The notes below the pieces were generated by a model. It saw nothing but the letters and a program-made list of their open reading frames with translations, made no database searches and was not told the origin of the DNA. Shown piece by piece: positions 24,782 through 32,735 of a DNA stretch of 64,000 nt. Each line of letters opens with the position of its first letter. The first letter of the stretch is position 1. A program made the position numbers and the translations under genes. Origin of the DNA: Peptococcaceae bacterium UBA5752 (GTDB lineage: Bacteria > Bacillota > Dehalobacteriia > UBA4068); NCBI GenBank assembly GCA_002419055.1, contig DIFI01000020.1, positions 15,692-79,691 on the forward strand, read 5' to 3'.

Positions 24782-25531
24782 ATGGAGGAACGTAATTACC
24801 GCCTGCAGGCGGTAATCCTGCATAATCGTGATTATAAGGAAAATGATAAATTAGTCAGCTTTTTTAGCAGCGAACGAGGCAAAGAAACAGCGCTGGCTAA
24901 AGGTGCGCGCAAACCCAATAGTAGTTTACGTAGTTTGGTACAGCCGTTTTGTGAGGTAGAGATCGATTTTGCCAAAGGCAGAGGCAGCCTTGATATCATT
25001 ACTCAGGGACAGTTATCTAATGCTTATTTGAATTTGCATAATGATCTGGACAAGATTGCCTATGCTACTTATATTATGGAATTGACCGATTTGGCATTGC
25101 CGGAAAAAAAGGCAGTGCCTGCGGTCTTTTATCTTTTACTGGCAACATTGACGATGATTGATTTATCTGATGAATTATTTTTGGCTGCCCGCTTCTTTGA
25201 ACTGCGTTTACTTGCAGTTTTGGGTGTGGCGCCAATTCTTAATTGCTGCAGCGGCTGCAGACGCAGTATCGCCGAAAGTACATTTTATCTTTCACCTTAT
25301 CGGGGAGGATTACTTTGCGCATCCTGCTCTGCCGAGCAGCCGCGGGTTAGTGCCGGTACGGTACGCATGATGCAGTATTTAGCAACCGCAGACTTAAAAA
25401 AAATATTAAATCTGAAAATTAATAACCAGATGGGGCATGAGATGGAACAGGCTTTAGAGGTATATCTCAATTACTATTTGGAAAAGGTTTCGCAAGCAAA
25501 ACGTTTTATTAATCAATTAGAAAAGGGCTAA
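24782..25531 (+). CDS. recO: DNA repair protein RecO
   Basis: A 249-residue recombination mediator that helps load RecA onto SSB-coated DNA. The N-terminal OB fold (RLQAVILHNRDYKENDKLVSFF, then KGARKPNS) is typical. A helical C-terminal domain carries the zinc motif CCSGCRRS ... CASC. ATG 24782 follows GAAAGGG at nine bases. It comes 55 bases after era, the conserved era-recO order, and is the last gene of the long yqfC-recO unit. Confidence 0.95.
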   Translation: MEERNYRLQAVILHNRDYKENDKLVSFFSSERGKETALAKGARKPNSSLRSLVQPFCEVEIDFAKGRGSLDIITQGQLSNAYLNLHNDLDKIAYATYIMELTDLALPEKKAVPAVFYLLLATLTMIDLSDELFLAARFFELRLLAVLGVAPILNCCSGCRRSIAESTFYLSPYRGGLLCASCSAEQPRVSAGTVRMMQYLATADLKKILNLKINNQMGHEMEQALEVYLNYYLEKVSQAKRFINQLEKG

Positions 25532-25642
25532 GGCTATTAATTATACGGTCGATACCCAAGCTGCCGAGTGGTTATCAGTAAATTATCGGAAATAGACTGT
25601 AAATTGCGTATTTTAAAACAGTAATGACTATTTATTATAAAA

Positions 25643-25671
25643 TTGACAGTAGATAATTCTTTTAGTATAAT
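25643..25671 (+). promoter_or_regulatory. Promoter for glyQS
   Basis: TTGACA at 25643-25648, a 17-base spacer and TATAAT at 25666-25671, a perfect match. The transcript would have a leader of only about 70 bases, too short for a glycine T-box riboswitch, which many Firmicutes place here. Confidence 0.85.
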
Positions 25672-25745
25672 AATCTGTAAATGTATTTGGTGGAGTATAA
25701 AAAATTGCAGATAACTGTCTAAAAATATCGACAGGAGCATTAAGA

Positions 25746-26663
25746 ATGAATTTTCAAGAGATTATATTGACTTTAAACAAATTCTGGGGTGAACATGGTT
25801 GTTTGATATTGCAGCCTTATGATATTGAAAAAGGTGCAGGCACAATGAATCCTGCGACTTTCTTGCACGCTTTGGGTCCGGAACCTTGGAATGTTGCCTA
25901 TGTTGAGCCTTCTCGACGTCCCACCGACGGTCGCTACGGGGAGAACCCCAACCGCCTACAGCATTACTATCAATACCAAGTAATATTAAAGCCTTCTCCG
26001 GATAACGTACAGGAGCTGTATTTGCAGTCATTGGCAGCAATCGGTGTGTCAGCCGAAGAACATGATATTCGTTTTGTTGAAGATAACTGGGAAAGCCCAA
26101 CTTTGGGAGCTTGGGGATTGGGTTGGGAAGTCTGGCTTGATGGCATGGAGATCACTCAGTTTACCTATTTTCAGCAATGCGGCGGCATCGACTGCAAACC
26201 CGTTTGCGCAGAGCTGACCTATGGTATAGAACGCTTAGCGATGTTTATCCAAAAAGTTGACAGTGTTTATGATATCAGTTGGGTAGGAGATATTAGCTAC
26301 GGTGATGTTCACCATCAAAATGAAGTCGACTACTCTCATTATAATTTTGAAGCTGCGGATACCGATATGCTGTTCACTCTTTTTGAGATGTTTGAAAAGG
26401 AATGTGAACGTATTATTACTCTGGGATTGGTACAACCGGCTTATGATTACGCGTTGAAATGCTCGCATACATTTAATCTTCTTGACGCTCGTAGTGCGAT
26501 CAGCGTTACCGAGCGGCAATCTTTTGTGGCGCGCGTTCGTCACTTGGCCAATGCCTGTGCCGAGGGTTATTTAGCGCAAAGAGCCAAAATGAATTTTCCT
26601 TTGATTAAAGATGCTGCCTTGCGTTTGCAGCTTGGTTTAGACACCGGCAAGGAGGCAGAATAA
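25746..26663 (+). CDS. glyQ: Glycyl-tRNA synthetase alpha subunit
   Basis: A 305-residue class II synthetase subunit of the alpha2-beta2 bacterial enzyme that charges tRNA-Gly. It starts MNFQEIILTLNKFW and contains EKGAGTMNPATFL, EPSRRPTDGRYGENPNRLQ and the motif 2/3 region TYFQQCGG, all family signatures. AGGAGCATTAAGA precedes ATG 25746. Its stop overlaps the glyS start by one base (TAATG), giving translational coupling of equal subunits. Confidence 0.98.
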   Translation: MNFQEIILTLNKFWGEHGCLILQPYDIEKGAGTMNPATFLHALGPEPWNVAYVEPSRRPTDGRYGENPNRLQHYYQYQVILKPSPDNVQELYLQSLAAIGVSAEEHDIRFVEDNWESPTLGAWGLGWEVWLDGMEITQFTYFQQCGGIDCKPVCAELTYGIERLAMFIQKVDSVYDISWVGDISYGDVHHQNEVDYSHYNFEAADTDMLFTLFEMFEKECERIITLGLVQPAYDYALKCSHTFNLLDARSAISVTERQSFVARVRHLANACAEGYLAQRAKMNFPLIKDAALRLQLGLDTGKEAE

Positions 26664-28756
26664 TGAGTGATAGAAAAGATTTTCTGTTAGAAATCGGCAC
26701 AGAGGAAATACCGGCGCGCTTTTTGCCTCCGGCTTTAAAACAAATGCGGGCGTTGGCGGCCGAGGCAATGGTCTCCAAAACGCTTGATTATCAGCAGATA
26801 GATATATATGCCACGCCACGAAGACTGACTTTGATAGTCAAAGGTCTGGTGACAAGGCAGCTGGACAGTAAAACCGAAATTAAAGGTCCGGCTTTAAAAT
26901 CCGCTTATGATGCCGATGGCGCTCCAACCAAAGCATTACTCGGCTTTTGTAAAGGTCACGGATTGGAGCCGGATAGTTTACGGCAAAAAGAAATATCCGG
27001 CAATATTTATCTTTTCGCAGATAAAGAAATTGCCGGACAGCCAACGGTATCAGTATTGCCGGAATTAGTAAATAATTTTCTTTCAAAAATACATTTTCCC
27101 AAGCCGATGCGCTGGGGTTATCAGGAAATGCGTTTTGCCCGTCCGCTGCGTTGGCTGGTAGTATTGTTTGGCAACGAAGTGGTAGAGATGGAGATTGCCG
27201 ATGTAAAAGCAGACCGCATCAGCCGTGGTCATCGTACGCTTGGTTCACAGCAGATTATCATTGATAATGCTGATAGTTATCTGCAAAAATTAGCTGAGAA
27301 CTTCGTCATTTGCGATCAACAGCAACGTAGGCAAATAATCTGGCAGCAAATTAATGATGTTGCAGCATCAGTCGGCGGTCGTGTTGAGGATGACCAGGAG
27401 TTACTCAGCGAAGTTGTATTTCTTGTTGAATATCCGACGGCGTTGGTTGGCTCTTTCGATAAAAAATATTTAGAAATACCACAAGAGCTGGTAATTACGC
27501 CTATGCGTGAACATCAGCGCTATTTCCCTGTTTACGATCAGAGCGGGAAACTATTGCCGCTCTTTATAACCGTGCGTAATGGTGATGATCGTTTTCTTAA
27601 GACTGTTACAGCCGGCAATGAAAAGGTTTTGCGCGCTCGCCTATCTGATGCCGAATTTTTCTGGCATGAGGATCTTGCCGCTGATTTGGAAGCCAATGTA
27701 GAAAAGTTATCAAGCGTTGTTTTCCATGAAAAAATTGGTACGCTGCGGCAAAAGGTCACGCGTATCGGCAAATTAGCATCATTGATTGCTACCAAATTAG
27801 ACTATGACAAAGAAGACTCATTAAGAACCCAACGTGCCGCATTACTGGCCAAGGCAGATTTAGTATCAAATGTTGTTTATGAGTTCCCGGAATTACAGGG
27901 AATTATCGGCGAATATTATGCGTTAGCAGCCGATGAGGATAAATTTGTAGCTCAGGCTATTCGTGAGCATTATATGCCACGTTTTGCCGGTGATCAGTTG
28001 CCGCAAAGCCGGCCCGGTATTGCAGTATCTCTGGCCGATAAGCTTGACAGCCTCTGCTGTTTCTTTGCCATTGGCATGCAGCCGACCGGTTCTCAAGATC
28101 CCTATGCATTGCGCAGAGCGGCAGCCGGTTGTACTCAGATAATTATTAAGAATCGCCTCTATATTTCCCTCCAAGAAATATTTGAATTTGCGTATCAGTT
28201 GCTACAACAAGATGTTCCTTCTATTGGTATTGAAGAATGTAGCGGCAATCTATTAGAGTTTTTCCGTCAGCGGGTAGAAAATTTCCTTGACGAAGAACAG
28301 GTAGCCTATGATACGATTAATGCTGTTACCGCCAAATTTGGTGATAATATATTAGATGTTTTGTGCAGAGTGGAAGCGTTGCGTGCTTATCGTCTGCAGC
28401 CGGGTTTTGCGCCATTGATGGCCGGATTTACCCGCGCGGCAAATCTTTTACGTTCCGCAAAAAGCGACCAACTATCTGCTGACATCGATGATCAATTGCT
28501 TAAGGAGGAGGCGGAAAAGCAACTATATAAACAATTACTACTTGTTGAGGCTAATGTTAGAAATGCGATTGAACAAAAAGATTATTTATCAGTATTAAAT
28601 CATATTGGCGAACTCACTCCGTTTATCGACAAATTTTTCAATGATGTGATGGTGCTTACTGAGGATCTGGCATTACGTAACAACAGAGTAGCACTGCTTA
28701 AGCGGATTGTCGCTTTAAGCGCTGACTTTGGTGATTTAACAAAAATAGTTATATAA
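26663..28756 (+). CDS. glyS: Glycyl-tRNA synthetase beta subunit
   Basis: A 697-residue tRNA-binding subunit that pairs with GlyQ. It starts with FLLEIGTEEIPARFL and has FPKPMRWG, RTLGSQ and the HD-like region (KADLVSNVVYEFPELQGIIGEYY). The C-terminal anticodon-binding helical domain has NVRNAIEQKDY and FFNDVMVLTEDLALRNNRVALL. Length and ends are normal. It is coupled to glyQ by TAATG. Only 36 bases separate it from ppdK, with no terminator, so some read-through into ppdK is likely. Confidence 0.97.
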   Translation: MSDRKDFLLEIGTEEIPARFLPPALKQMRALAAEAMVSKTLDYQQIDIYATPRRLTLIVKGLVTRQLDSKTEIKGPALKSAYDADGAPTKALLGFCKGHGLEPDSLRQKEISGNIYLFADKEIAGQPTVSVLPELVNNFLSKIHFPKPMRWGYQEMRFARPLRWLVVLFGNEVVEMEIADVKADRISRGHRTLGSQQIIIDNADSYLQKLAENFVICDQQQRRQIIWQQINDVAASVGGRVEDDQELLSEVVFLVEYPTALVGSFDKKYLEIPQELVITPMREHQRYFPVYDQSGKLLPLFITVRNGDDRFLKTVTAGNEKVLRARLSDAEFFWHEDLAADLEANVEKLSSVVFHEKIGTLRQKVTRIGKLASLIATKLDYDKEDSLRTQRAALLAKADLVSNVVYEFPELQGIIGEYYALAADEDKFVAQAIREHYMPRFAGDQLPQSRPGIAVSLADKLDSLCCFFAIGMQPTGSQDPYALRRAAAGCTQIIIKNRLYISLQEIFEFAYQLLQQDVPSIGIEECSGNLLEFFRQRVENFLDEEQVAYDTINAVTAKFGDNILDVLCRVEALRAYRLQPGFAPLMAGFTRAANLLRSAKSDQLSADIDDQLLKEEAEKQLYKQLLLVEANVRNAIEQKDYLSVLNHIGELTPFIDKFFNDVMVLTEDLALRNNRVALLKRIVALSADFGDLTKIVI

Positions 28757-28792
28757 AACAATATTTCAAGTAATTAAAGGAGGCATTTTTTG

Positions 28793-31423
28793 ATGGGTAA
28801 AAAGTTCGTGTATCTATTTAAAGAAGGAGACGCCAGCATGAAAAATCTGCTTGGCGGAAAGGGTGCCAATTTGGCAGAGATGACCAGATTAGGTATGCCT
28901 ATCCCTCAAGGATTTACAGTTACTACTGAGGCTTGCACTGATTATTACGAAAAAGGCAAGCGCATTGATGATTCTATTGTGGCGGAAATCGAAGAGGCAA
29001 TGCTGGAATTAGAGGCTATTTCCGGCAAAAAATTTGGTGATGTTGAGAATCCTTTCCTGGTATCGGTTCGTTCCGGCGCTCGTGCTTCTATGCCCGGAAT
29101 GATGGACACCATTCTTAACCTTGGTCTTAATGATGCTACGGTTGAGGGTGTGGCCCGCCGTACCGGTAATCCCAAGTTTGCTTATGACTCTTATCGCCGC
29201 TTTATTCAGATGTTTTCTGACGTCGTTATGGATATACCCAAATCGCGTTTTGAAAGAGTCCTTGATAAAATCAAAGAAGCAAAAGGTTATCAACATGACT
29301 ATCAGCTTACCCCGGAGGATCTTAAAGAAGTTATCGCCAGTTTTAAAGGTATTTACAAAGACACGATCGGCGAAGAATTTCCGTCTGATCCGCGCAAGCA
29401 ATTGATGGAATCAGTTACCGCAGTTTTCCGTTCCTGGAATAATCCGCGCGCTATTGTTTATCGTCGTATGAATGATATCCCCGGTGACTGGGGCACAGCA
29501 GTCAACGTGCAGATGATGGTATTCGGCAATATGGGCGAAACCTCAGGTACCGGTGTTGCTTTCACAAGAAATCCTGCAACCGGTGAGAAAAAGATCTTCG
29601 GTGAATATCTGATTAACGCACAGGGCGAAGACGTCGTTGCCGGTATTCGTACTCCTAAGCCGATTAGCGTTCTCGAACAAGATATGCCGGTAGTATATAA
29701 GCAGTTCATGGAAATTTCCACCAATTTGGAAAACCACTATCGCGACATGCAGGATATGGAATTTACCATTGAAGATGGTAAACTCTATTTCCTCCAAACC
29801 AGAAATGGTAAGAGAACAGCCGCAGCTGCTCTAAAAATTGCAGTTGATCTCGTTGACGAAGGTATGATAGATGAGAAAAAAGCAGTAATGATGGTTGATC
29901 CCAAGCAGTTGGACAACCTTCTGCATCCGATGTTTGATATCGCGGCCATGGCTAAAGCCAAATGCATTGGTCAAGGTTTAGCCGCCAGCCCCGGTTCTGC
30001 TGCCGGACGTCTCTATTTCACCGCTGAGGAAGCTAAAGTTGCCCATGCAGATAAAGGTGAGAGAGTTATCCTTGGTCGTTTGGAAACCTCGCCCGAAGAT
30101 ATCGAAGGTATGGTTGCTGCAGAAGGTATCATCACAGTTCGCGGCGGCATGACCTCTCATGCGGCAGTTGTTGCCCGCGGTATGGGTACTTGCTGCGTTG
30201 CCGGTTGCGGCGAAGCGAAGATTGATGAAGCTACCAAAACTATGACCTTAAGCGGAATGACATTCCATGAAGGCGACTACATTTCTTTGGACGGTTCCAC
30301 CGGTAAGGTTTATGCCGGTGACCTTCCGACCGTTGATCCCAAAATTTCCGGTAACTTTGGCCGCTATATGAGTTGGGCCGATAAATACCGTACTCTAAAA
30401 GTTCGTACCAATGCAGATACTCCGGAAGATGCCGCTAACGCTGTCAACTTCGGGGCGGAGGGCATTGGCCTAACCCGTACCGAGCATATGTTCTTCAAAG
30501 AAGAGCGTATTCCGCGTATGCGTCAGATGATCCTTGCCGAGACAGAAGAAGAACGCAGAAAAGCGTTGTCCTTCTTACTGCCGATGCAAAGAGAGGACTT
30601 CATTGGTATCTACAAAGCGATGGGAGCCAGACCTGTTACCGTACGTTTACTGGATCCGCCGCTGCATGAATTCCTGCCGCATACCGATGAGGATATGCAA
30701 GCCTTAGCCAAAGAGTTGGGTATGGATTTTGGCAAAATCAAAGCACGTACCGCCGAACTGCATGAATTTAACCCGATGATGGGACATCGCGGCTGCCGTT
30801 TGGCAGTAACCTATCCGGAAATTGCCGAAATGCAGACACAGGCAATTATTGAAGCCGCTATCTATATCAACAAAGAAGATAAGGTAAATATCGTACCGGA
30901 AATCATGATCCCGTTGGTAGGCGCCAGCAAAGAATTCAACTATGTTCGTGATATAGTTGTTGCAACTGCCGACAAGATCATTGCCGAAAACGGCGTAGAG
31001 ATGAAGTATTTGGTTGGCACCATGATTGAGATCCCGCGTGCTTGTGTCGTTGCCGATGAAATCGCCAAGACAGCACAATTCTTCTCTTTCGGTACTAATG
31101 ACCTGACCCAGATGACCTTTGGTTTCTCCCGTGACGACGCGGGCAACTTCCTTGATGATTATTATAAGAAACAGATTTATGAAAGCGATCCATTTGCCCG
31201 CCTCGATGCAAGCGGCGTTGGCGAATTAGTCAAAATGGCCGTTAAGAAAGGCAAGAGCACCCGTCCTGATATCAAGCTTGGTATTTGCGGCGAACACGGT
31301 GGCGATCCGGCTTCCGTCGAATTCTGCCACAATGCTGGCCTGCAGTATGTCAGCTGCTCACCTTTCCGCGTACCGATCGCTCGTCTTGCAGCTGCACAAG
31401 CTGCGATCAAGGCTGAAAAATAA
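28793..31423 (+). CDS. ppdK: Pyruvate, phosphate dikinase
   Basis: An 876-residue enzyme interconverting pyruvate + ATP + Pi and PEP + AMP + PPi, an anaplerotic and glycolytic bypass step in anaerobes. ATG 28793 lies nine bases after AAAGGAGG. The N-terminal ATP-grasp domain contains LLGGKGANLAEM and SVRSGARASMPGMMDT. The phosphohistidine domain has the catalytic His in GGMTSHAAVVARGMG. The C-terminal PEP/pyruvate TIM barrel has GLTRTEHMF, MMGHRGCRL, GTMIEIPRA and SFGTNDLTQMTFG. Codon use is more ordered than in neighbours (many C-ending codons), as expected for high expression. A regulatory protein gene is not adjacent. Confidence 0.98.
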   Translation: MGKKFVYLFKEGDASMKNLLGGKGANLAEMTRLGMPIPQGFTVTTEACTDYYEKGKRIDDSIVAEIEEAMLELEAISGKKFGDVENPFLVSVRSGARASMPGMMDTILNLGLNDATVEGVARRTGNPKFAYDSYRRFIQMFSDVVMDIPKSRFERVLDKIKEAKGYQHDYQLTPEDLKEVIASFKGIYKDTIGEEFPSDPRKQLMESVTAVFRSWNNPRAIVYRRMNDIPGDWGTAVNVQMMVFGNMGETSGTGVAFTRNPATGEKKIFGEYLINAQGEDVVAGIRTPKPISVLEQDMPVVYKQFMEISTNLENHYRDMQDMEFTIEDGKLYFLQTRNGKRTAAAALKIAVDLVDEGMIDEKKAVMMVDPKQLDNLLHPMFDIAAMAKAKCIGQGLAASPGSAAGRLYFTAEEAKVAHADKGERVILGRLETSPEDIEGMVAAEGIITVRGGMTSHAAVVARGMGTCCVAGCGEAKIDEATKTMTLSGMTFHEGDYISLDGSTGKVYAGDLPTVDPKISGNFGRYMSWADKYRTLKVRTNADTPEDAANAVNFGAEGIGLTRTEHMFFKEERIPRMRQMILAETEEERRKALSFLLPMQREDFIGIYKAMGARPVTVRLLDPPLHEFLPHTDEDMQALAKELGMDFGKIKARTAELHEFNPMMGHRGCRLAVTYPEIAEMQTQAIIEAAIYINKEDKVNIVPEIMIPLVGASKEFNYVRDIVVATADKIIAENGVEMKYLVGTMIEIPRACVVADEIAKTAQFFSFGTNDLTQMTFGFSRDDAGNFLDDYYKKQIYESDPFARLDASGVGELVKMAVKKGKSTRPDIKLGICGEHGGDPASVEFCHNAGLQYVSCSPFRVPIARLAAAQAAIKAEK

Positions 31424-31436
31424 TTATTGTTTATTT

Positions 31437-31476
31437 AAAAAGGCAGGACGCAAAAATGTGTCCTGCCTTTTATTTT
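31437..31476 (+). terminator. Terminator after ppdK
   Basis: AAAGGCAGGAC pairs with GTCCTGCCTTT, loop GCAAAAATGT, followed by a T-rich run. Confidence 0.88.
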
Positions 31477-31480
31477 GAAG

Positions 31481-31510
31481 TTGAATGTGATTTTTTATTT
31501 ATGATATAAT
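31481..31510 (+). promoter_or_regulatory. Promoter of the structured leader
   Basis: TTGAAT at 31481-31486 and TATAAT at 31505-31510 with an 18-base spacer; TGA before the -10 makes it an extended -10. It would start an RNA near 31517. Confidence 0.65.
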
Positions 31511-31515
31511 AGCAA

Positions 31516-31600
31516 CACAGACACTGGTGACTGAGCGTCTATTTTATAGCTGTGCTTTTTCCATGAGGGAAAAGCACAGCAATACCCGCGTCAGCGGATA
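31516..31600 (+). ncRNA. Unassigned structured RNA or leader upstream of the UPF0173 gene
   Basis: Three hairpins in 85 bases. The first has AGAC...GTCT arms enclosing a GGTGACTG loop. The second is a 14-bp stem at 31549-31562 and 31567-31580 with loop ATGA. The third is CCGC-GTCA-GCGG at 31586-31597. The GTCA loop of the third is complementary to TGAC in the first loop, so a kissing interaction is possible. It matches no riboswitch consensus I can recall with confidence. No U-tract follows. It may be a cis-acting leader or a short RNA. Confidence 0.45.
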
Positions 31601-31609
31601 TGATATAAT
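31601..31609 (+). promoter_or_regulatory. Second extended -10 close to the UPF0173 gene
   Basis: TGATATAAT, identical to the extended -10 of the upstream promoter, but without a recognisable -35. If used, it gives a short leader that lacks the structured RNA. Confidence 0.4.
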
Positions 31610-31644
31610 AACTAATAATTATCTTAAGCATAGGAGTGATATTG

Positions 31645-32331
31645 ATGAAGTTAAGTTTTGAAGGACATTCCTGTTTTCAATTGGAGAATGCGCAGTGCGT
31701 CAAAATTTTAATTGATCCTTTTATTACCGACAATCCCCTTTGCAGCAAGTCCTGGAAGGACTTTGATCCCGACATAATTCTTATCACTCACGGTCATATG
31801 GACCATATGGAAGATGCGCTGGTTATTGCCCGTAACAGCAATGCGACAATTGTCAGCATTTCCGATCTTATTTATTCGCTTGATTGTGCCGGTATAAAAA
31901 CCGAAGGCATCAACATGGGCGGTACCGTTGTTATTAAATCTGTTTCTGTTACCATGGTACAGGCATGGCATGGCAGTACAACTTTCAGTAAAGGTGGAGT
32001 ATATGGTGGTTTAGCCTGCGGGTATATTATTCGTACTGATGGTTTATGTATTTATCATGCCGGCGATACGGCGCTGTTTGGCGATATGGGCAATGTGATT
32101 TCTCGATATAATATTGATTATGCTCTGCTGCCGATCGGCGATTACTTTACTATGGGGCCGCAAGATGCTGTGCTGGCTGCGCAGTGGCTGAAAGCGAAGA
32201 CGGTAATTCCTATGCATTACAATACTTTTCCGGTTATTAAACAAGATGTCAATCAATTTAAACAAGAATTGGAAAGCAAGACCCAAAGCCGTTGTTTGAT
32301 AATTGCTCCACAAAATACTATAGAAATATAA
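31645..32331 (+). CDS. UPF0173 metal-dependent hydrolase (metallo-beta-lactamase fold)
   Basis: A 228-residue protein. ATG 31645 is chosen since AGGAG lies eight bases before; a GTG at 31636 overlaps that site. It starts MKLSFEGHSCFQLE. The metal site is THGHMDHMED (HxHxDH), with AWHGS, HAGDTALFGDM supplying the bridging Asp, and a late His in PMHYNTFP. These are the YtkL/UPF0173 hallmarks. The substrate is not known; the family is related to RNase Z/UlaG-type hydrolases. It is the only gene after the structured leader and may be regulated by it. Confidence 0.9.
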   Translation: MKLSFEGHSCFQLENAQCVKILIDPFITDNPLCSKSWKDFDPDIILITHGHMDHMEDALVIARNSNATIVSISDLIYSLDCAGIKTEGINMGGTVVIKSVSVTMVQAWHGSTTFSKGGVYGGLACGYIIRTDGLCIYHAGDTALFGDMGNVISRYNIDYALLPIGDYFTMGPQDAVLAAQWLKAKTVIPMHYNTFPVIKQDVNQFKQELESKTQSRCLIIAPQNTIEI

Positions 32332-32366
32332 AAAAATATCTTTAATATGCAAATTTCATCCTCTTT

Positions 32367-32392
32367 TTGGACATGATATTAGTTGGTATAAC
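32367..32392 (+). promoter_or_regulatory. Possible promoter for the DUF1540 gene
   Basis: TGGTATAAC (extended -10) ends at 32392. A TTGGAC lies upstream at 32367-32372, but the spacer is only 14 bases, so the extended -10 would have to do most of the work. Confidence 0.4.
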
Positions 32393-32418
32393 CGATCCGG
32401 ACAAAAGGAGGTGAAAAC

Positions 32419-32586
32419 ATGACTGATATTAAATGTATGGTAGAAGAATGCAAGTTTAATAAATCCAACAATTGCAATGCTGATGAAATTGAGGTGCGTT
32501 CCTCTAATACTTTGCAGCCTTCTTCCGCCGATGAGACTGCTTGCGAAACCTTTGATATGGATGACTCTTCTTCAAGTTCTAAGTGA
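32419..32586 (+). CDS. DUF1540 small cysteine protein
   Basis: A 55-residue protein. ATG 32419 follows AAAGGAGGTG, a very strong ribosome site. The sequence has one DUF1540 unit: IKCMVEECKFNKSNNCNADEIEV followed later by TACETF. The four cysteines (near residues 6, 11, 19 and 42) suggest a small metal or cluster site. The tail is Asp/Ser-rich. The family is common in Clostridia and Negativicutes and has no established function. A terminator follows, so it is a monocistronic unit. Confidence 0.87.
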   Translation: MTDIKCMVEECKFNKSNNCNADEIEVRSSNTLQPSSADETACETFDMDDSSSSSK

Positions 32587-32621
32587 ACAGAAAATGATAG
32601 CTTATAAAAGTTAATAGAAGT

Positions 32622-32650
32622 AAAAGCGTCATCTTGAGATGGCGCTTTTG
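32622..32650 (+). terminator. Terminator after the DUF1540 gene
   Basis: AAAAGCGTCATC and GATGGCGCTTTT pair over 12 bp (one G-U) around TTGA; the tail is short (TTTTG). Confidence 0.75.
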
Positions 32651-32735
32651 TCATGCAAAAGGGAAATATCTAATTAAAACGAATATATATTAAACGCTTA
32701 TTTCTACAAAAAGACATTTATTATGATAAAGTCTG

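Noticed and set aside
25672..25745. Glycine T-box leader before glyQS
   Set aside because: The leader from the mapped promoter is about 70 bases, with no T-box sequence or terminator/antiterminator pair.
31516..31600. ZTP (pfl) riboswitch
   Set aside because: GGTGACTG resembles the 5' part, but the conserved 3' CCGCCTGGGC element is not present and the downstream gene is not a folate or purine gene.
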